Of a DNA stretch of 33,500 nucleotides, positions 26,287 to 33,500 are shown piece by piece. The notes under the pieces are model-generated. The model was not told where the DNA came from and searched no databases. It was given only the letters and a program-made list of their open reading frames with translations. The position numbers and the translations under genes were made by a program. Source of the stretch: Xanthobacteraceae bacterium (lineage in GTDB: Bacteria > Pseudomonadota > Alphaproteobacteria > Rhizobiales > Xanthobacteraceae); the NCBI GenBank assembly GCA_030037185.1, contig JASHRR010001300.1, positions 1 to 33,500 on the forward strand. The letters run 5' to 3'. Each line of letters opens with the position of its first letter. The stretch's first letter is position 1.

Positions 26287-26532
26287 ATGCCGAAGCGCGT
26301 ATTGCAGGGCGAAGTGGTAAGCAACAGGCAGGCGAAGACGGTGGTGGTGCGGGTCGATCGCCGGTTTACCCACCCTGTCCTGAAGAAAACGGTGCGCAGG
26401 TCGAAGAAATACTATGCTCACGATGAGACGAATGCGTGCGCGGTGGGCGACATCGTCAAGATCGAGGAACATGCCCCGATCTCCAAGTTGAAGCGCTGGA
26501 TCGTGGTCCAGGGCGACCAGCAGGCGAGCTGA
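26287..26532 (+). CDS. rpsQ: 30S ribosomal protein S17
   Basis: S17 is a primary binder of the 16S rRNA body. The 81-residue OB-fold protein includes [40 protein letters not shown] and [26 protein letters not shown] overlaps the preceding stop codon and supports the ATG. It closes the S10 part of the cluster; an 86-base gap without visible gene separates it from rplN, the first spc-type gene. Confidence 0.97.
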   Translation: MPKRVLQGEVVSNRQAKTVVVRVDRRFTHPVLKKTVRRSKKYYAHDETNACAVGDIVKIEEHAPISKLKRWIVVQGDQQAS

Positions 26533-26618
26533 GCGCAGTCGGGTGACGGCAGGTCAAGCAACAAGCCCCGGACGAGCGCCGGTGGCGCTGGTCGCAAAGG
26601 TGAACAAAGAGGCGTCCG

Positions 26619-26987
26619 ATGATTCAGATGCAGACCAACCTCGACGTAGCGGACAATTCCGGGGCGCGGCGCGTCATGTGCATCAAGGTGCTGGGCGGCT
26701 CGAAGCGCAAATACGCCACGATCGGCGACGTCATCGTGGTGTCCGTGAAAGAAGCCATTCCGCGCGGTCGCGTGAAGAAGGGCGATGTGATGAAGGCGGT
26801 GGTGGTACGGGTCCGCAAGGATATCCGTCGCGCCGACGGCTCCGTCATTCGCTTTGACCGCAATGCGGCGGTGCTGATCAACCCCCAGATGGAGCCGGTC
26901 GGCACCCGAATCTTCGGCCCGGTGCCGCGTGAACTGCGGGCCAAGAACCACATGAAGATCATTTCGCTCGCACCGGAGGTGCTGTGA
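26619..26987 (+). CDS. rplN: 50S ribosomal protein L14
   Basis: L14 contributes to intersubunit bridges and binds the silencing factor RsfS. The 122-residue protein is canonical from [20 protein letters not shown] through [20 protein letters not shown] and [20 protein letters not shown] to [22 protein letters not shown] precedes the ATG. It starts the spc-type gene order (rplN-rplX-rplE-rpsN-rpsH-rplF-rplR-rpsE-rpmD-rplO-secY). Its stop overlaps the rplX start by one base. Confidence 0.98.
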   Translation: MIQMQTNLDVADNSGARRVMCIKVLGGSKRKYATIGDVIVVSVKEAIPRGRVKKGDVMKAVVVRVRKDIRRADGSVIRFDRNAAVLINPQMEPVGTRIFGPVPRELRAKNHMKIISLAPEVL

Positions 26988-27304
26988 TGGCCGCAAAAAT
27001 TCGCAAGGGTGACAAGGTCGTCGTTCTCGCCGGCCGCGACAAGGGCCGCACCGGCGAGGTCATCGAGGTCAATCCCGCCGCCGGACGCGCCTTGGTGCGC
27101 GGCGTCAATCTGGTGAAGCGCCACCAGCGCCAGACCGCCCAGCAGCAGGGAGGCATCATCTCAAAGGAGCTGCCGGTTCACCTGTCCAACATTGCAATCG
27201 CCGACCCCAAGGACGGCAAGCCGACGCGGGTCGGTTTCAAGATCGCCGGCGATGGCCGCAAGGTTCGCGTCGCCAAGCGCTCGGGAGTAGAGATCAATGG
27301 CTGA
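26987..27304 (+). CDS. rplX: 50S ribosomal protein L24
   Basis: L24 starts large-subunit assembly by binding the 5' part of 23S rRNA. The 105-residue protein has the KOW motif at [20 protein letters not shown], then [20 protein letters not shown] and [23 protein letters not shown] 26987 in TGATG overlaps the rplN stop; a GTG three bases earlier is possible. Its last 8 bases overlap the start of rplE, so L24 and L5 are likely translationally coupled. Confidence 0.97.
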   Translation: MAAKIRKGDKVVVLAGRDKGRTGEVIEVNPAAGRALVRGVNLVKRHQRQTAQQQGGIISKELPVHLSNIAIADPKDGKPTRVGFKIAGDGRKVRVAKRSGVEING

Positions 27305-28070
27305 TCAGGACGATAAGAAGGCCAAGAAGGCCAAGGCTAAAGACGAGCCCAAGGCCGCCAAGGGGCCGAAGGCCGGCGCTGACGGCAAAAAAGCTGACGG
27401 CAAGAAGGCGGAAGCCAAAAAGGGCGAAGGCAAGAAAGCTGAAGCCGGAAAGCCGGAAGGCGAGAAGGGCAAGAAGCCGGCCAAGCCCGGTACCGCGGAG
27501 GTATCTGCGCCGGTAGAGGCAGCGCCGAGCACGCCGCGCCTGAAAACGCTGTTCGACAGCGTCGTGCGAAAGAAGCTGGCGGAGCAATTCGGTTACCAGA
27601 ACGCCATGCAGGTGCCCGTCATCGACAAGGTCGTGATCAACATGGGCATCGGCGAGGCGGTCGCGGATCGCAAGAAGGTGGAATCGGCGGCGAGCGATCT
27701 CGCGCTGATTGCGGGTCAGAAAGCCGTTATCACCAAATCGCGAAAGGCGATCTCGACCTACAAACTGCGCGAGGGCCAGCCGATCGGCTGCAAGGTGACG
27801 CTGCGCAAGGCCCGGATGTTCGAGTTCATCGATCGGCTGGTCAACATTGCGCTGCCGCGCGTGCGCGACTTCCGCGGCCTCAATCCGAAGAGCTTCGATG
27901 GCCGCGGCAACTACTCGCTCGGCCTCAAGGAGCACATCGTTTTCCCCGAGATCGACTACGACAAGACGGAAGCGATCTGGGGCATGGATATCACGGTATG
28001 CACGACGGCGCGCACCGACGACGAGGCGCGCGCGCTGTTGAAGGCGTTCAATTTCCCGTTCCGGCAGTGA
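27297..28070 (+). CDS. rplE: 50S ribosomal protein L5 with long lysine-rich N-terminal extension
   Basis: L5 binds 5S rRNA and the P-site tRNA side of the central protuberance. The core begins near residue 79 ([20 protein letters not shown]) and is canonical: [58 protein letters not shown] and [18 protein letters not shown]5 is normally about 180-185 residues; this one has 257. The extra part at the front has 22 lysines in its first 63 residues, with KK pairs at 31, 36, 41 and 46. The early start is supported by GGGAG 9 bases upstream and by the 8-base overlap with rplX; the next in-frame ATG lies inside the core. The extension may bind rRNA or be a tolerated low-complexity expansion. Confidence 0.96.
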   Translation: MADQDDKKAKKAKAKDEPKAAKGPKAGADGKKADGKKAEAKKGEGKKAEAGKPEGEKGKKPAKPGTAEVSAPVEAAPSTPRLKTLFDSVVRKKLAEQFGYQNAMQVPVIDKVVINMGIGEAVADRKKVESAASDLALIAGQKAVITKSRKAISTYKLREGQPIGCKVTLRKARMFEFIDRLVNIALPRVRDFRGLNPKSFDGRGNYSLGLKEHIVFPEIDYDKTEAIWGMDITVCTTARTDDEARALLKAFNFPFRQ

Positions 28071-28111
28071 GCACGGCGACGTTCTCAAACGCGGATACCC
28101 AGGAGACAAGA

Positions 28112-28417
28112 ATGGCGAAGACGAGTTCGGTCGAAAAGAACCAGCGGCGACGCAGGCTTGCCAAGAAGTACGCTGGCAAGCGGTCGCGGCTGAGGGCGAT
28201 CGTCGGCGACAAGAACAGACCGCTCGAGGAGCGTTTCGATGCTGTGATCAAGCTGGCGGCTCTGCCGCGCAACGGCTCGGCCACTCGTATTCGCAACCGC
28301 TGCGAGGTGACCGGCCGTGCGCGGGGATATTACCGGAAACTGAAAATGAGCCGCATCGCGATACGGGAATTTGGCGCCAAGGGGCTGATTCCCGGGCTGG
28401 TCAAGTCGAGCTGGTAA
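28112..28417 (+). CDS. rpsN: 30S ribosomal protein S14, zinc-free form
   Basis: S14 is a late-assembling protein of the small-subunit head. The 101-residue protein contains [40 protein letters not shown] and [20 protein letters not shown]. It lacks the paired C-x-x-C motifs and is the long zinc-independent type usual in proteobacteria. AGGAG lies before the ATG. It starts 41 bases after rplE and ends 13 bases before rpsH. Confidence 0.97.
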   Translation: MAKTSSVEKNQRRRRLAKKYAGKRSRLRAIVGDKNRPLEERFDAVIKLAALPRNGSATRIRNRCEVTGRARGYYRKLKMSRIAIREFGAKGLIPGLVKSSW

Positions 28418-28430
28418 GGAGCTGCCGACG

Positions 28431-28829
28431 ATGAACCTGAACGATCCAATCGGCGATATGATTACGCGTATCCGCAACGCCCAGAGCCGGACCAAGTCGA
28501 AAGTGTCGACGCCGGGCTCGAAGCTGCGCAAGAGCGTGCTCGACGTGCTCAAGAGCGAGGGCTATATCCGCGACTATTCCACGTTGGAACGCAGCGACGG
28601 CCGCACCGAGTTCGAGATCGAGCTCAAATATTTTGACGGCGCGCCGGTCATTCACGCCATCGAGCGGGTGTCAAAACCCGGGCGCCGCGTCTATGCATCG
28701 GTGAAGAATCTGCCACGCGTCAACAACGGTCTGGGGGTGGCAATCGTTTCGACCCCCAAGGGCGTGATGGCCGATCATGCTGCCCGCGAGGCAAATGTGG
28801 GCGGCGAGATCCTGTGCCGGGTGTTCTAA
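28431..28829 (+). CDS. rpsH: 30S ribosomal protein S8
   Basis: S8 organises the central domain of 16S rRNA; in E. coli it represses the spc operon by binding mRNA near rplE. The 132-residue protein reads [20 protein letters not shown] at the start, then [40 protein letters not shown] and the C-terminal [26 protein letters not shown] precedes the start. Unlike the rest of the operon, it is followed by a 225-base gap that contains a nested palindromic element. Confidence 0.98.
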   Translation: MNLNDPIGDMITRIRNAQSRTKSKVSTPGSKLRKSVLDVLKSEGYIRDYSTLERSDGRTEFEIELKYFDGAPVIHAIERVSKPGRRVYASVKNLPRVNNGLGVAIVSTPKGVMADHAAREANVGGEILCRVF

Positions 28830-28873
28830 CGGGGTTCGCGATGGTTAAATCAAAGATGTTGCCGCGTCGCCGG

Positions 28874-29007
28874 TCACCTCTTCCCGCGGGGGAGAGGCCG
28901 GATCGCGCTTGCGGGAAACGACCTGACAGTCGGATCGGCAGCCGCCTTACCCGTATTGCGCGCGCGCGGCGCGCAAATTGCGGCCCCGCGCCGACCGCGA
29001 GAGGTGA
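28874..29007. repeat. Nested inverted-repeat element splitting rpsH from rplF
   Basis: The outer arms are TCACCTCT (28874-28881) and AGAGGTGA (29000-29007). Inside are a CTCTTCCC/GGGGAGAG-type hairpin around 28878-28895 and a perfect TTGCGCGC/GCGCGCAA hairpin with a 5-base loop (28956-28976). The start CACCTCTTCCCGCGGGGGAG is close to a palindromic repeat I recall as frequent in Bradyrhizobium and Rhodopseudomonas intergenic DNA. The gap has no open frame that looks coding. It fits a REP- or MITE-like insertion in the operon. Confidence 0.6.
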
Positions 29008-29054
29008 AGCGGCACCTGCTCACCATTATCGGAAAATGTTCTAAGGGGACCGGC

Positions 29055-29588
29055 ATGTCACGCATCGGCAAAAAAGCGGTTCCAATACCCTCGGGCGTCA
29101 CGGCGAACGTCGAAGGCCAGACGGTAAAAATGAAGGGACCGAAAGGCGCCCTGCAATCGGTGGTGCCCGACGAGATCGCGGTGAAGCTGGAGAACGGCGC
29201 GATCAGGGTCGATCCGCGCTTCGACACCAAGCGTGCCCGCGCGATGTGGGGAACTTCGCGTACGATCGTCGCCAATCTCGTTACCGGCGTTACCAAGGGG
29301 TTCGAGAGCAAGCTCGAAATCACCGGCGTCGGCTATCGCGCCACGGTGCAGGGGAAGAACCTGCAGATTGCGCTCGGCTACAGCCACGATGTGATCTTTC
29401 CGATCCCGGACGGCATTGCGATTGCAGCGCCGAAGCCGACCGAAATCGTGGTCAGCGGCATCGACAAGCAGCAGGTCGGTCAGGTCGCGGCCGAGATCCG
29501 CGCCTTCCGGCCACCCGAACCCTACAAAGGCAAGGGCGTGAAATATTCGGACGAACGCATCTTCCGCAAGGAAGGTAAGAAGAAGTAA
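29055..29588 (+). CDS. rplF: 50S ribosomal protein L6
   Basis: L6 lies near the factor-binding site and the sarcin-ricin loop. The 177-residue protein starts [20 protein letters not shown] and has TRARAM-type segment [40 protein letters not shown] and the C-terminal [26 protein letters not shown] lies 8 bases before the ATG. The 225-base gap upstream, filled by a palindromic element, makes it the only gene of the spc block not tightly spaced to its predecessor. Confidence 0.98.
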   Translation: MSRIGKKAVPIPSGVTANVEGQTVKMKGPKGALQSVVPDEIAVKLENGAIRVDPRFDTKRARAMWGTSRTIVANLVTGVTKGFESKLEITGVGYRATVQGKNLQIALGYSHDVIFPIPDGIAIAAPKPTEIVVSGIDKQQVGQVAAEIRAFRPPEPYKGKGVKYSDERIFRKEGKKK

Positions 29589-29603
29589 AGACGGATACTT
29601 GCC

Positions 29604-29960
29604 ATGGCGACCAAACAGGCCGAGCGGCGCAAGGCGCGCATCAGACGCACGATCAAAGCGGTGGCGGGCGGGCGGCTGCGGCTGAGCGTGTTCCGCTCCT
29701 CAAAGCACATCTATGCCCAGGTGATCGACGATCGCAAAGGCGCGACGCTGGCGTCCGCGTCGTCGCTCGAAAAGGATCTGCGGGCGAGCCTCAAGACCGG
29801 CGCCGATATCGGTGCGGCCAAACTGGTCGGCAAGCTCCTCGCCGAGCGAGCTGCCGCCGCCGGGGTGAAAGACGTGGTGTTCGACCGCGGCAGCTACCTC
29901 TATCACGGGCGCGTCAAGGCACTGGCAGACGCTGCGCGCGAAGGCGGCTTGAATTTCTAG
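29604..29960 (+). CDS. rplR: 50S ribosomal protein L18
   Basis: L18 works with L5 to attach 5S rRNA to the large subunit. The 118-residue protein has [40 protein letters not shown] and [20 protein letters not shown], all typical. Start at ATG 29604, 15 bases after rplF, with a weak ACGGA ribosome binding site. rpsE follows 17 bases after its stop. Confidence 0.97.
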   Translation: MATKQAERRKARIRRTIKAVAGGRLRLSVFRSSKHIYAQVIDDRKGATLASASSLEKDLRASLKTGADIGAAKLVGKLLAERAAAAGVKDVVFDRGSYLYHGRVKALADAAREGGLNF

Positions 29961-29977
29961 CGAGACGGATAATCATT

Positions 29978-30544
29978 ATGGCACGTGAACGCGAACATCG
30001 AGACCGAGACCGGGAAGAGCGCGACAGCGAGTTCACCGACAAGCTCGTTCATATCAACCGGGTTGCCAAGGTGGTCAAGGGCGGCCGCCGCTTCGGCTTC
30101 GCGGCGCTGGTCGTGGTCGGCGACCAGAAGGGCCGGGTCGGCTTTGGACACGGCAAGGCACGTGAAGTGCCGGAAGCGATCCGCAAGGCGACGGACGCAG
30201 CCAAGCGCGGCCTGATGCGGGTGCCGTTACGGGAAGGGCGTACGCTTCATCACGACGTCGAGGGCCGCCACGGTGCCGGCAAAGTGTTTTTGCGCGCCGC
30301 GTCGGCGGGCACCGGCATCATCGCGGGTGGTCCGATGCGCGCGGTTTTCGAGACGCTCGGTATGCAGGACGTGGTTGCCAAATCGATCGGCTCCTCGAAT
30401 CCCTACAACATGGTGCGGGCCACTTTCGATGCCTTGAAGCGGCAGGACTCGCCGCGCGCGGTGGCGGCGCGGCGGAACATCAAAGTATCGTCGCTGCAGG
30501 CCCGCCGCCGTGACACCGACGGCGAAGTCGCCGCCACCGAATAA
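29978..30544 (+). CDS. rpsE: 30S ribosomal protein S5
   Basis: S5 lines the mRNA entry and affects accuracy; changes in its loop give spectinomycin resistance. The 188-residue protein has an Arg/Asp/Glu-rich start ([17 protein letters not shown]) common in alphaproteobacteria, followed by [40 protein letters not shown] and [20 protein letters not shown]. The VKGGRR loop is intact, suggesting a spectinomycin-sensitive form. rpmD follows after 21 bases. Confidence 0.98.
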   Translation: MAREREHRDRDREERDSEFTDKLVHINRVAKVVKGGRRFGFAALVVVGDQKGRVGFGHGKAREVPEAIRKATDAAKRGLMRVPLREGRTLHHDVEGRHGAGKVFLRAASAGTGIIAGGPMRAVFETLGMQDVVAKSIGSSNPYNMVRATFDALKRQDSPRAVAARRNIKVSSLQARRRDTDGEVAATE

Positions 30545-30565
30545 CGAAGATTGCGGAGTTCGCCA

Positions 30566-30781
30566 ATGGCGACCACCAATTCGACCACCAAGATAAAGAT
30601 CAAGCAGATCGGCAGCCCGATCCGGCGCCGGCACGACCAGCGCGAGACTCTCATCGGCCTCGGACTCAATCGCATCGGCCGCGTCAGCGAGCTTGAGGAC
30701 ACGCCGTCGGCACGCGGCATGATCGCCAAGGTCGCGCATCTCGTGCGCGTTATCGCAGCACAGACGAAATCGGACCAATGA
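30566..30781 (+). CDS. rpmD: 50S ribosomal protein L30
   Basis: L30 is a small peripheral large-subunit protein. The 71-residue protein contains [40 protein letters not shown] and [15 protein letters not shown], matching the family; the Ser/Thr-rich first residues and short tail make it slightly longer than most. The ATG at 30566 has GGAG upstream; an earlier start at 30551 would add five residues and is less likely. Confidence 0.96.
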   Translation: MATTNSTTKIKIKQIGSPIRRRHDQRETLIGLGLNRIGRVSELEDTPSARGMIAKVAHLVRVIAAQTKSDQ

Positions 30782-30842
30782 CACAACTATCAATCAGCCG
30801 TCTTGTGCCGGATGTCGCCGGCCCCCCGCTAAGGAATGCGCG

Positions 30843-31328
30843 ATGAAGCTCAATGAGATTTCTGACAACGCCGGGGCCCGCCGGGGGCGCACGCGCATCG
30901 GCCGTGGTATCGGCTCCGGCAAAGGCAAGACCGGCGGTCGCGGCGGCAAGGGCCAGACGGCGCGCGCGGGCGTACGCATCAAGGGCTTCGAGGGCGGCCA
31001 GATGCCGCTGCACCGGCGGTTGCCGAAGCGCGGATTCACCAATATTTTCGCGCTCAGGCTTAACGTCGTGAACCTCGACCGCATTCAAGCGGCGATCGAT
31101 CGCGGTGCGCTCGACGCCAAGGAGACCGTCAACGTCGAGGCGCTGGTTCGCGGCGGGGTGCTGCGTCGCGCCAAGGATGGCGTGCGTGTGCTGGGCCGGG
31201 GCGAAATCAAGGTGCCGCTGCAGTTCGCCGTCCACGGTGCATCCAAATCGGCGATTGCAACCGTGGAGAGAGCGGGCGGAACCGTCACGGTGCTGGCGCC
31301 CCCACAACACGACAAGGCGCCGGCTTGA
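30843..31328 (+). CDS. rplO: 50S ribosomal protein L15
   Basis: L15 binds many 23S rRNA elements late in assembly. The 161-residue protein starts [20 protein letters not shown], followed by the glycine-rich arm [20 protein letters not shown] and [20 protein letters not shown]; the C-terminal globular part includes [31 protein letters not shown] upstream provides the ribosome binding site. secY follows after a 126-base gap. Confidence 0.98.
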   Translation: MKLNEISDNAGARRGRTRIGRGIGSGKGKTGGRGGKGQTARAGVRIKGFEGGQMPLHRRLPKRGFTNIFALRLNVVNLDRIQAAIDRGALDAKETVNVEALVRGGVLRRAKDGVRVLGRGEIKVPLQFAVHGASKSAIATVERAGGTVTVLAPPQHDKAPA

Positions 31329-31363
31329 CCGGCATGTCTCACCAAATCGTGCGAGAAAGTCTT

Positions 31364-31393
31364 GCGAAATGCGGGCATTATTTCCATTTTCGC
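31364..31393 (+). other. Imperfect hairpin between rplO and secY
   Basis: GCGAAATG (31364-31371) pairs with CATTTTCGC (31385-31393) apart from one bulged T. The 126-base gap is AT-richer than its surroundings. A TATATT at 31429-31434 has no matching -35 box at the right distance, so I do not call a promoter. The hairpin could modulate read-through into secY. Confidence 0.3.
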
Positions 31394-31454
31394 TAGATAG
31401 CTCTGCCGATAAGGCACGATAGTTGGAATATATTGGCGTTCGGGAGCCAGGACC

Positions 31455-32786
31455 ATGGTCTCAGCAGCGGAACAGTTGGCAGCCAATCTCAATTTCTCTG
31501 CGCTCGCCAAAGCGGACGAATTGAAAAAGCGCATCTGGTTCACGCTGGGGGCGCTCCTCGTCTATCGTGTCGGTACGTACATACCGTTGCCCGGCATCGA
31601 TCCGGCCGCCTGGGAGCAGATCTTCCAGACCAATCAAGGCGGCATTCTCGGCGTATTCAATATGTTCGCCGGCGGCGGCATTCAACGCATGGCGATCTTT
31701 GCGCTCAATATTATGCCCTACATATCCGCCTCGATCATCATCCAGCTGATGACGACGGTCTCGCCCGAGCTGGAGCGGCTCAAGAAGGAGGGCGAGCAGG
31801 GCCGCAAGGTGATGAATCAATACACCCGCTATCTCACCGTGCTGCTGGCCGCGGTTCAGTCCTATGGCATCAGCATTGGGCTTGAGGGTTTCGGTCAGAC
31901 TGTCACCGACCCCGGCTTGTTCTTCCGCATCTCGACCGTAATCACCCTCACCGGCGGCACCATCTTCCTGATGTGGCTCGGCGAGCAGATCACCGCGCGC
32001 GGGATCGGCAACGGCATCTCGCTCATCATCCTGTCGGGCATCGTGGCGGGGCTTCCGCGAGCGATCGCCGGTACGCTTGAACTCGGCCGCCAGGGCGCGC
32101 TCTCCACCGGGCTGATCCTCGCCGTATGCGTGATGGCCGTTGCGGTGATTGGCTTCATCGTCTTCATGGAGCGCGCGCAACGGCGCCTGCTCATCCAGTA
32201 TCCCAAGCGCCAGGTCGGCAACCGCATGTTCGAGGGCCAATCGTCGCATCTGCCGCTCAAGCTCAATACGTCGGGCGTCATCCCGCCGATTTTCGCGTCC
32301 TCGCTGCTGCTGCTGCCGACCACGGTCGCCAATTTCAACGCCGGCCAGATTCCCGATTGGCTTGCCGCCATCACGGCCCAGCTCGGTCACGGGCGGCCGC
32401 TGTTTCTCGTGCTCTATGTGGTGCTGATCGTCTTCTTTGCGTTCTTCTACACCGCGATTGTCTTCAACCCGACCGAAACCGCCGATAATCTCAAGAAACA
32501 TGGAGGCTTCATCCCGGGCATTCGCCCCGGGGAGCGGACGGCCGAATACATTGACTATGTGCTGTCGCGCATCACCGTGATTGGTGCCGCCTATCTGGCG
32601 GTGGTCTGCGTGCTGCCGGAAATCCTGATTTCCTATGCGGCTGTGCCGTTCTATTTCGGCGGCACTTCGCTGTTGATTGTGGTCAGCGTCACGATGGATA
32701 CGGTCGCGCAGATCCAGGGCTATCTCCTGGCGCACCAATACGAGGGGCTGATCAAGAGATCGAAGCTGCGAGGTCGACGCAGATGA
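31455..32786 (+). CDS. secY: Preprotein translocase subunit SecY
   Basis: SecY is the channel of the SecYEG translocon in the inner membrane. The 443-residue protein shows about ten membrane segments, e.g. IWFTLGALLVYRVGTYIPL, LILAVCVMAVAVIGFIVFM and LFLVLYVVLIVFFAFFYTAI. Signature parts are the plug region GGILGVFNMFAGGGIQRMAI, NIMPYISASIIIQLMT and the cytosolic loop YPKRQVGNRMFEGQSSHLPL that contacts SecA and ribosomes. ATG 31455 has GGGAGCCAGGA upstream. It follows the ribosomal genes as in most bacteria and precedes adk by 48 bases. Its partner SecE is encoded about 28 kb upstream in this window. Confidence 0.99.
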   Translation: MVSAAEQLAANLNFSALAKADELKKRIWFTLGALLVYRVGTYIPLPGIDPAAWEQIFQTNQGGILGVFNMFAGGGIQRMAIFALNIMPYISASIIIQLMTTVSPELERLKKEGEQGRKVMNQYTRYLTVLLAAVQSYGISIGLEGFGQTVTDPGLFFRISTVITLTGGTIFLMWLGEQITARGIGNGISLIILSGIVAGLPRAIAGTLELGRQGALSTGLILAVCVMAVAVIGFIVFMERAQRRLLIQYPKRQVGNRMFEGQSSHLPLKLNTSGVIPPIFASSLLLLPTTVANFNAGQIPDWLAAITAQLGHGRPLFLVLYVVLIVFFAFFYTAIVFNPTETADNLKKHGGFIPGIRPGERTAEYIDYVLSRITVIGAAYLAVVCVLPEILISYAAVPFYFGGTSLLIVVSVTMDTVAQIQGYLLAHQYEGLIKRSKLRGRRR

Positions 32787-32834
32787 CGAGCGGGGCCGCG
32801 GGGGGCGGCTTTTGATGATGGGGGCAGTAGCGTT

Positions 32835-33500
32835 ATGAGACTGATTCTGCTGGGCCCACCGGGGGCCGGAAAGGGGACGCAGGCGCAACGGCTGGTGGAG
32901 CGATTGGGCGTCGAACAGCTGTCAACCGGCGACATGCTCCGCGCCGCCGTAAAAGCCGGAACGCCGGTTGGCCTCAAGGCGAAAGATGTGATCGCGCGCG
33001 GCGAGCTGGTGCCCGACGATATCGTCGTTGCGATCGTGGCCGATCGCATTGCCGAGCCTGATGCACGCAACGGCTTCATTCTCGACGGGTTCCCCCGAAC
33101 GGTGCCTCAGGCTGAGGCGCTCGACCGTATCCTGAACGAAAAGGGGCTTGCCCTCGATGCGGTGGTCGAGCTTAAGGTCGATGAGAATGTTCTGCTCGGC
33201 CGGATTGAAAATCGGGTCGCCAAGATGAAAGCTCGCGGCGAGCCGCTGCGCCCCGATGACAATCCGGAAAGCCTCAAGAAACGTCTCGACGCCTATCGGG
33301 CACAGACCACTCCGGTAACCGGATACTATACCCGCAAGGGCATCCTCAAGACGGTGGACGGCATGGCCTCGATCGAGGAAGTCTCCGCCGCCGTCGCGGC
33401 TGCTTTGCAGCAGACGGTGGACGGCGCGGCCGCGGTGCCGGCGCGGCGTCGGCCGCAGGCCCCGCGCACCGCCGCGGCCCGTAAGGTCGCACAGCGTCGA
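32835..33500 (+). CDS. adk: Adenylate kinase, 3' end outside window
   Basis: Adk converts ATP + AMP to 2 ADP in the cytoplasm. The P-loop GPPGAGKGT is at residues 7-15, the AMP-binding STGDMLRA at 30-37 and DGFPRT at 84-89. The lid region ([20 protein letters not shown]) is short and has no zinc cysteines, the form usual in alphaproteobacteria. The core appears to end near residue 192 (AAVAAALQQ). The frame stays open through at least 30 further residues rich in Arg, Ala and Pro ([20 protein letters not shown]) up to the window edge. No stop is seen, so the length of the tail is unknown. Confidence 0.97.
   Translation, partial: MRLILLGPPGAGKGTQAQRLVERLGVEQLSTGDMLRAAVKAGTPVGLKAKDVIARGELVPDDIVVAIVADRIAEPDARNGFILDGFPRTVPQAEALDRILNEKGLALDAVVELKVDENVLLGRIENRVAKMKARGEPLRPDDNPESLKKRLDAYRAQTTPVTGYYTRKGILKTVDGMASIEEVSAAVAAALQQTVDGAAAVPARRRPQAPRTAAARKVAQRR

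Overview
The window is a core informational region of a GC-rich alphaproteobacterium. Gene order (secE-nusG / rplKA / rplJL / rpoBC / rpsL-rpsG-fusA-tuf / S10 operon / spc operon / secY-adk), the short-lid adenylate kinase, the cysteine-free S14 and the style of the L3, L4, L5 and S5 sequences point to Hyphomicrobiales, most like Bradyrhizobiaceae/Xanthobacteraceae relatives. That placement is an inference from remembered family sequences, not from a search.

Positions 1-2946 are a small accessory segment: a P460-type c-heme protein cut by the left edge (+), a secreted GlcG/HbpS-like (DUF336) protein (-) facing it tail to tail, about 460 bases with no convincing gene, a 68-residue hypothetical protein (+), and an amidohydrolase-2 family hydrolase/decarboxylase (-). 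Everything from secE to the right edge is on the plus strand and is translation, transcription or secretion machinery.

The core part forms several likely transcription units. secE-nusG ends in a hairpin at 4327-4355. rplK-rplA follows, then rplJ-rplL behind a 638-base leader, then rpoB-rpoC, which ends in a 10-bp-stem hairpin at 16239-16275. The str-S10-spc block (rpsL to adk and beyond) starts from the best promoter in the window, TTGACT-N17-TAAAAA at 16506-16534. From rpsJ onward most gaps are short or overlapping (rplD/rplW by 4 bases, rplN/rplX by 1, rplX/rplE by 8), as expected for one long, translationally coupled operon.

I found no mobile element, CRISPR array, tRNA or rRNA gene, and no evidence of a new multi-gene system. 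The things worth a second look are smaller: a P460 protein with Met where the heme-crosslinking Lys is expected; ribosomal protein L5 with a lysine-rich N-terminal extension of about 78 residues; an adenylate kinase with a basic C-terminal tail; GC-rich palindromic repeats in ribosomal operon spacers, one of them coding the end of rplC; a nested inverted-repeat element splitting rpsH from rplF; an 18-bp perfect tandem duplication and an inverted repeat just upstream of the str promoter; and a possible attenuator in front of rpoB.
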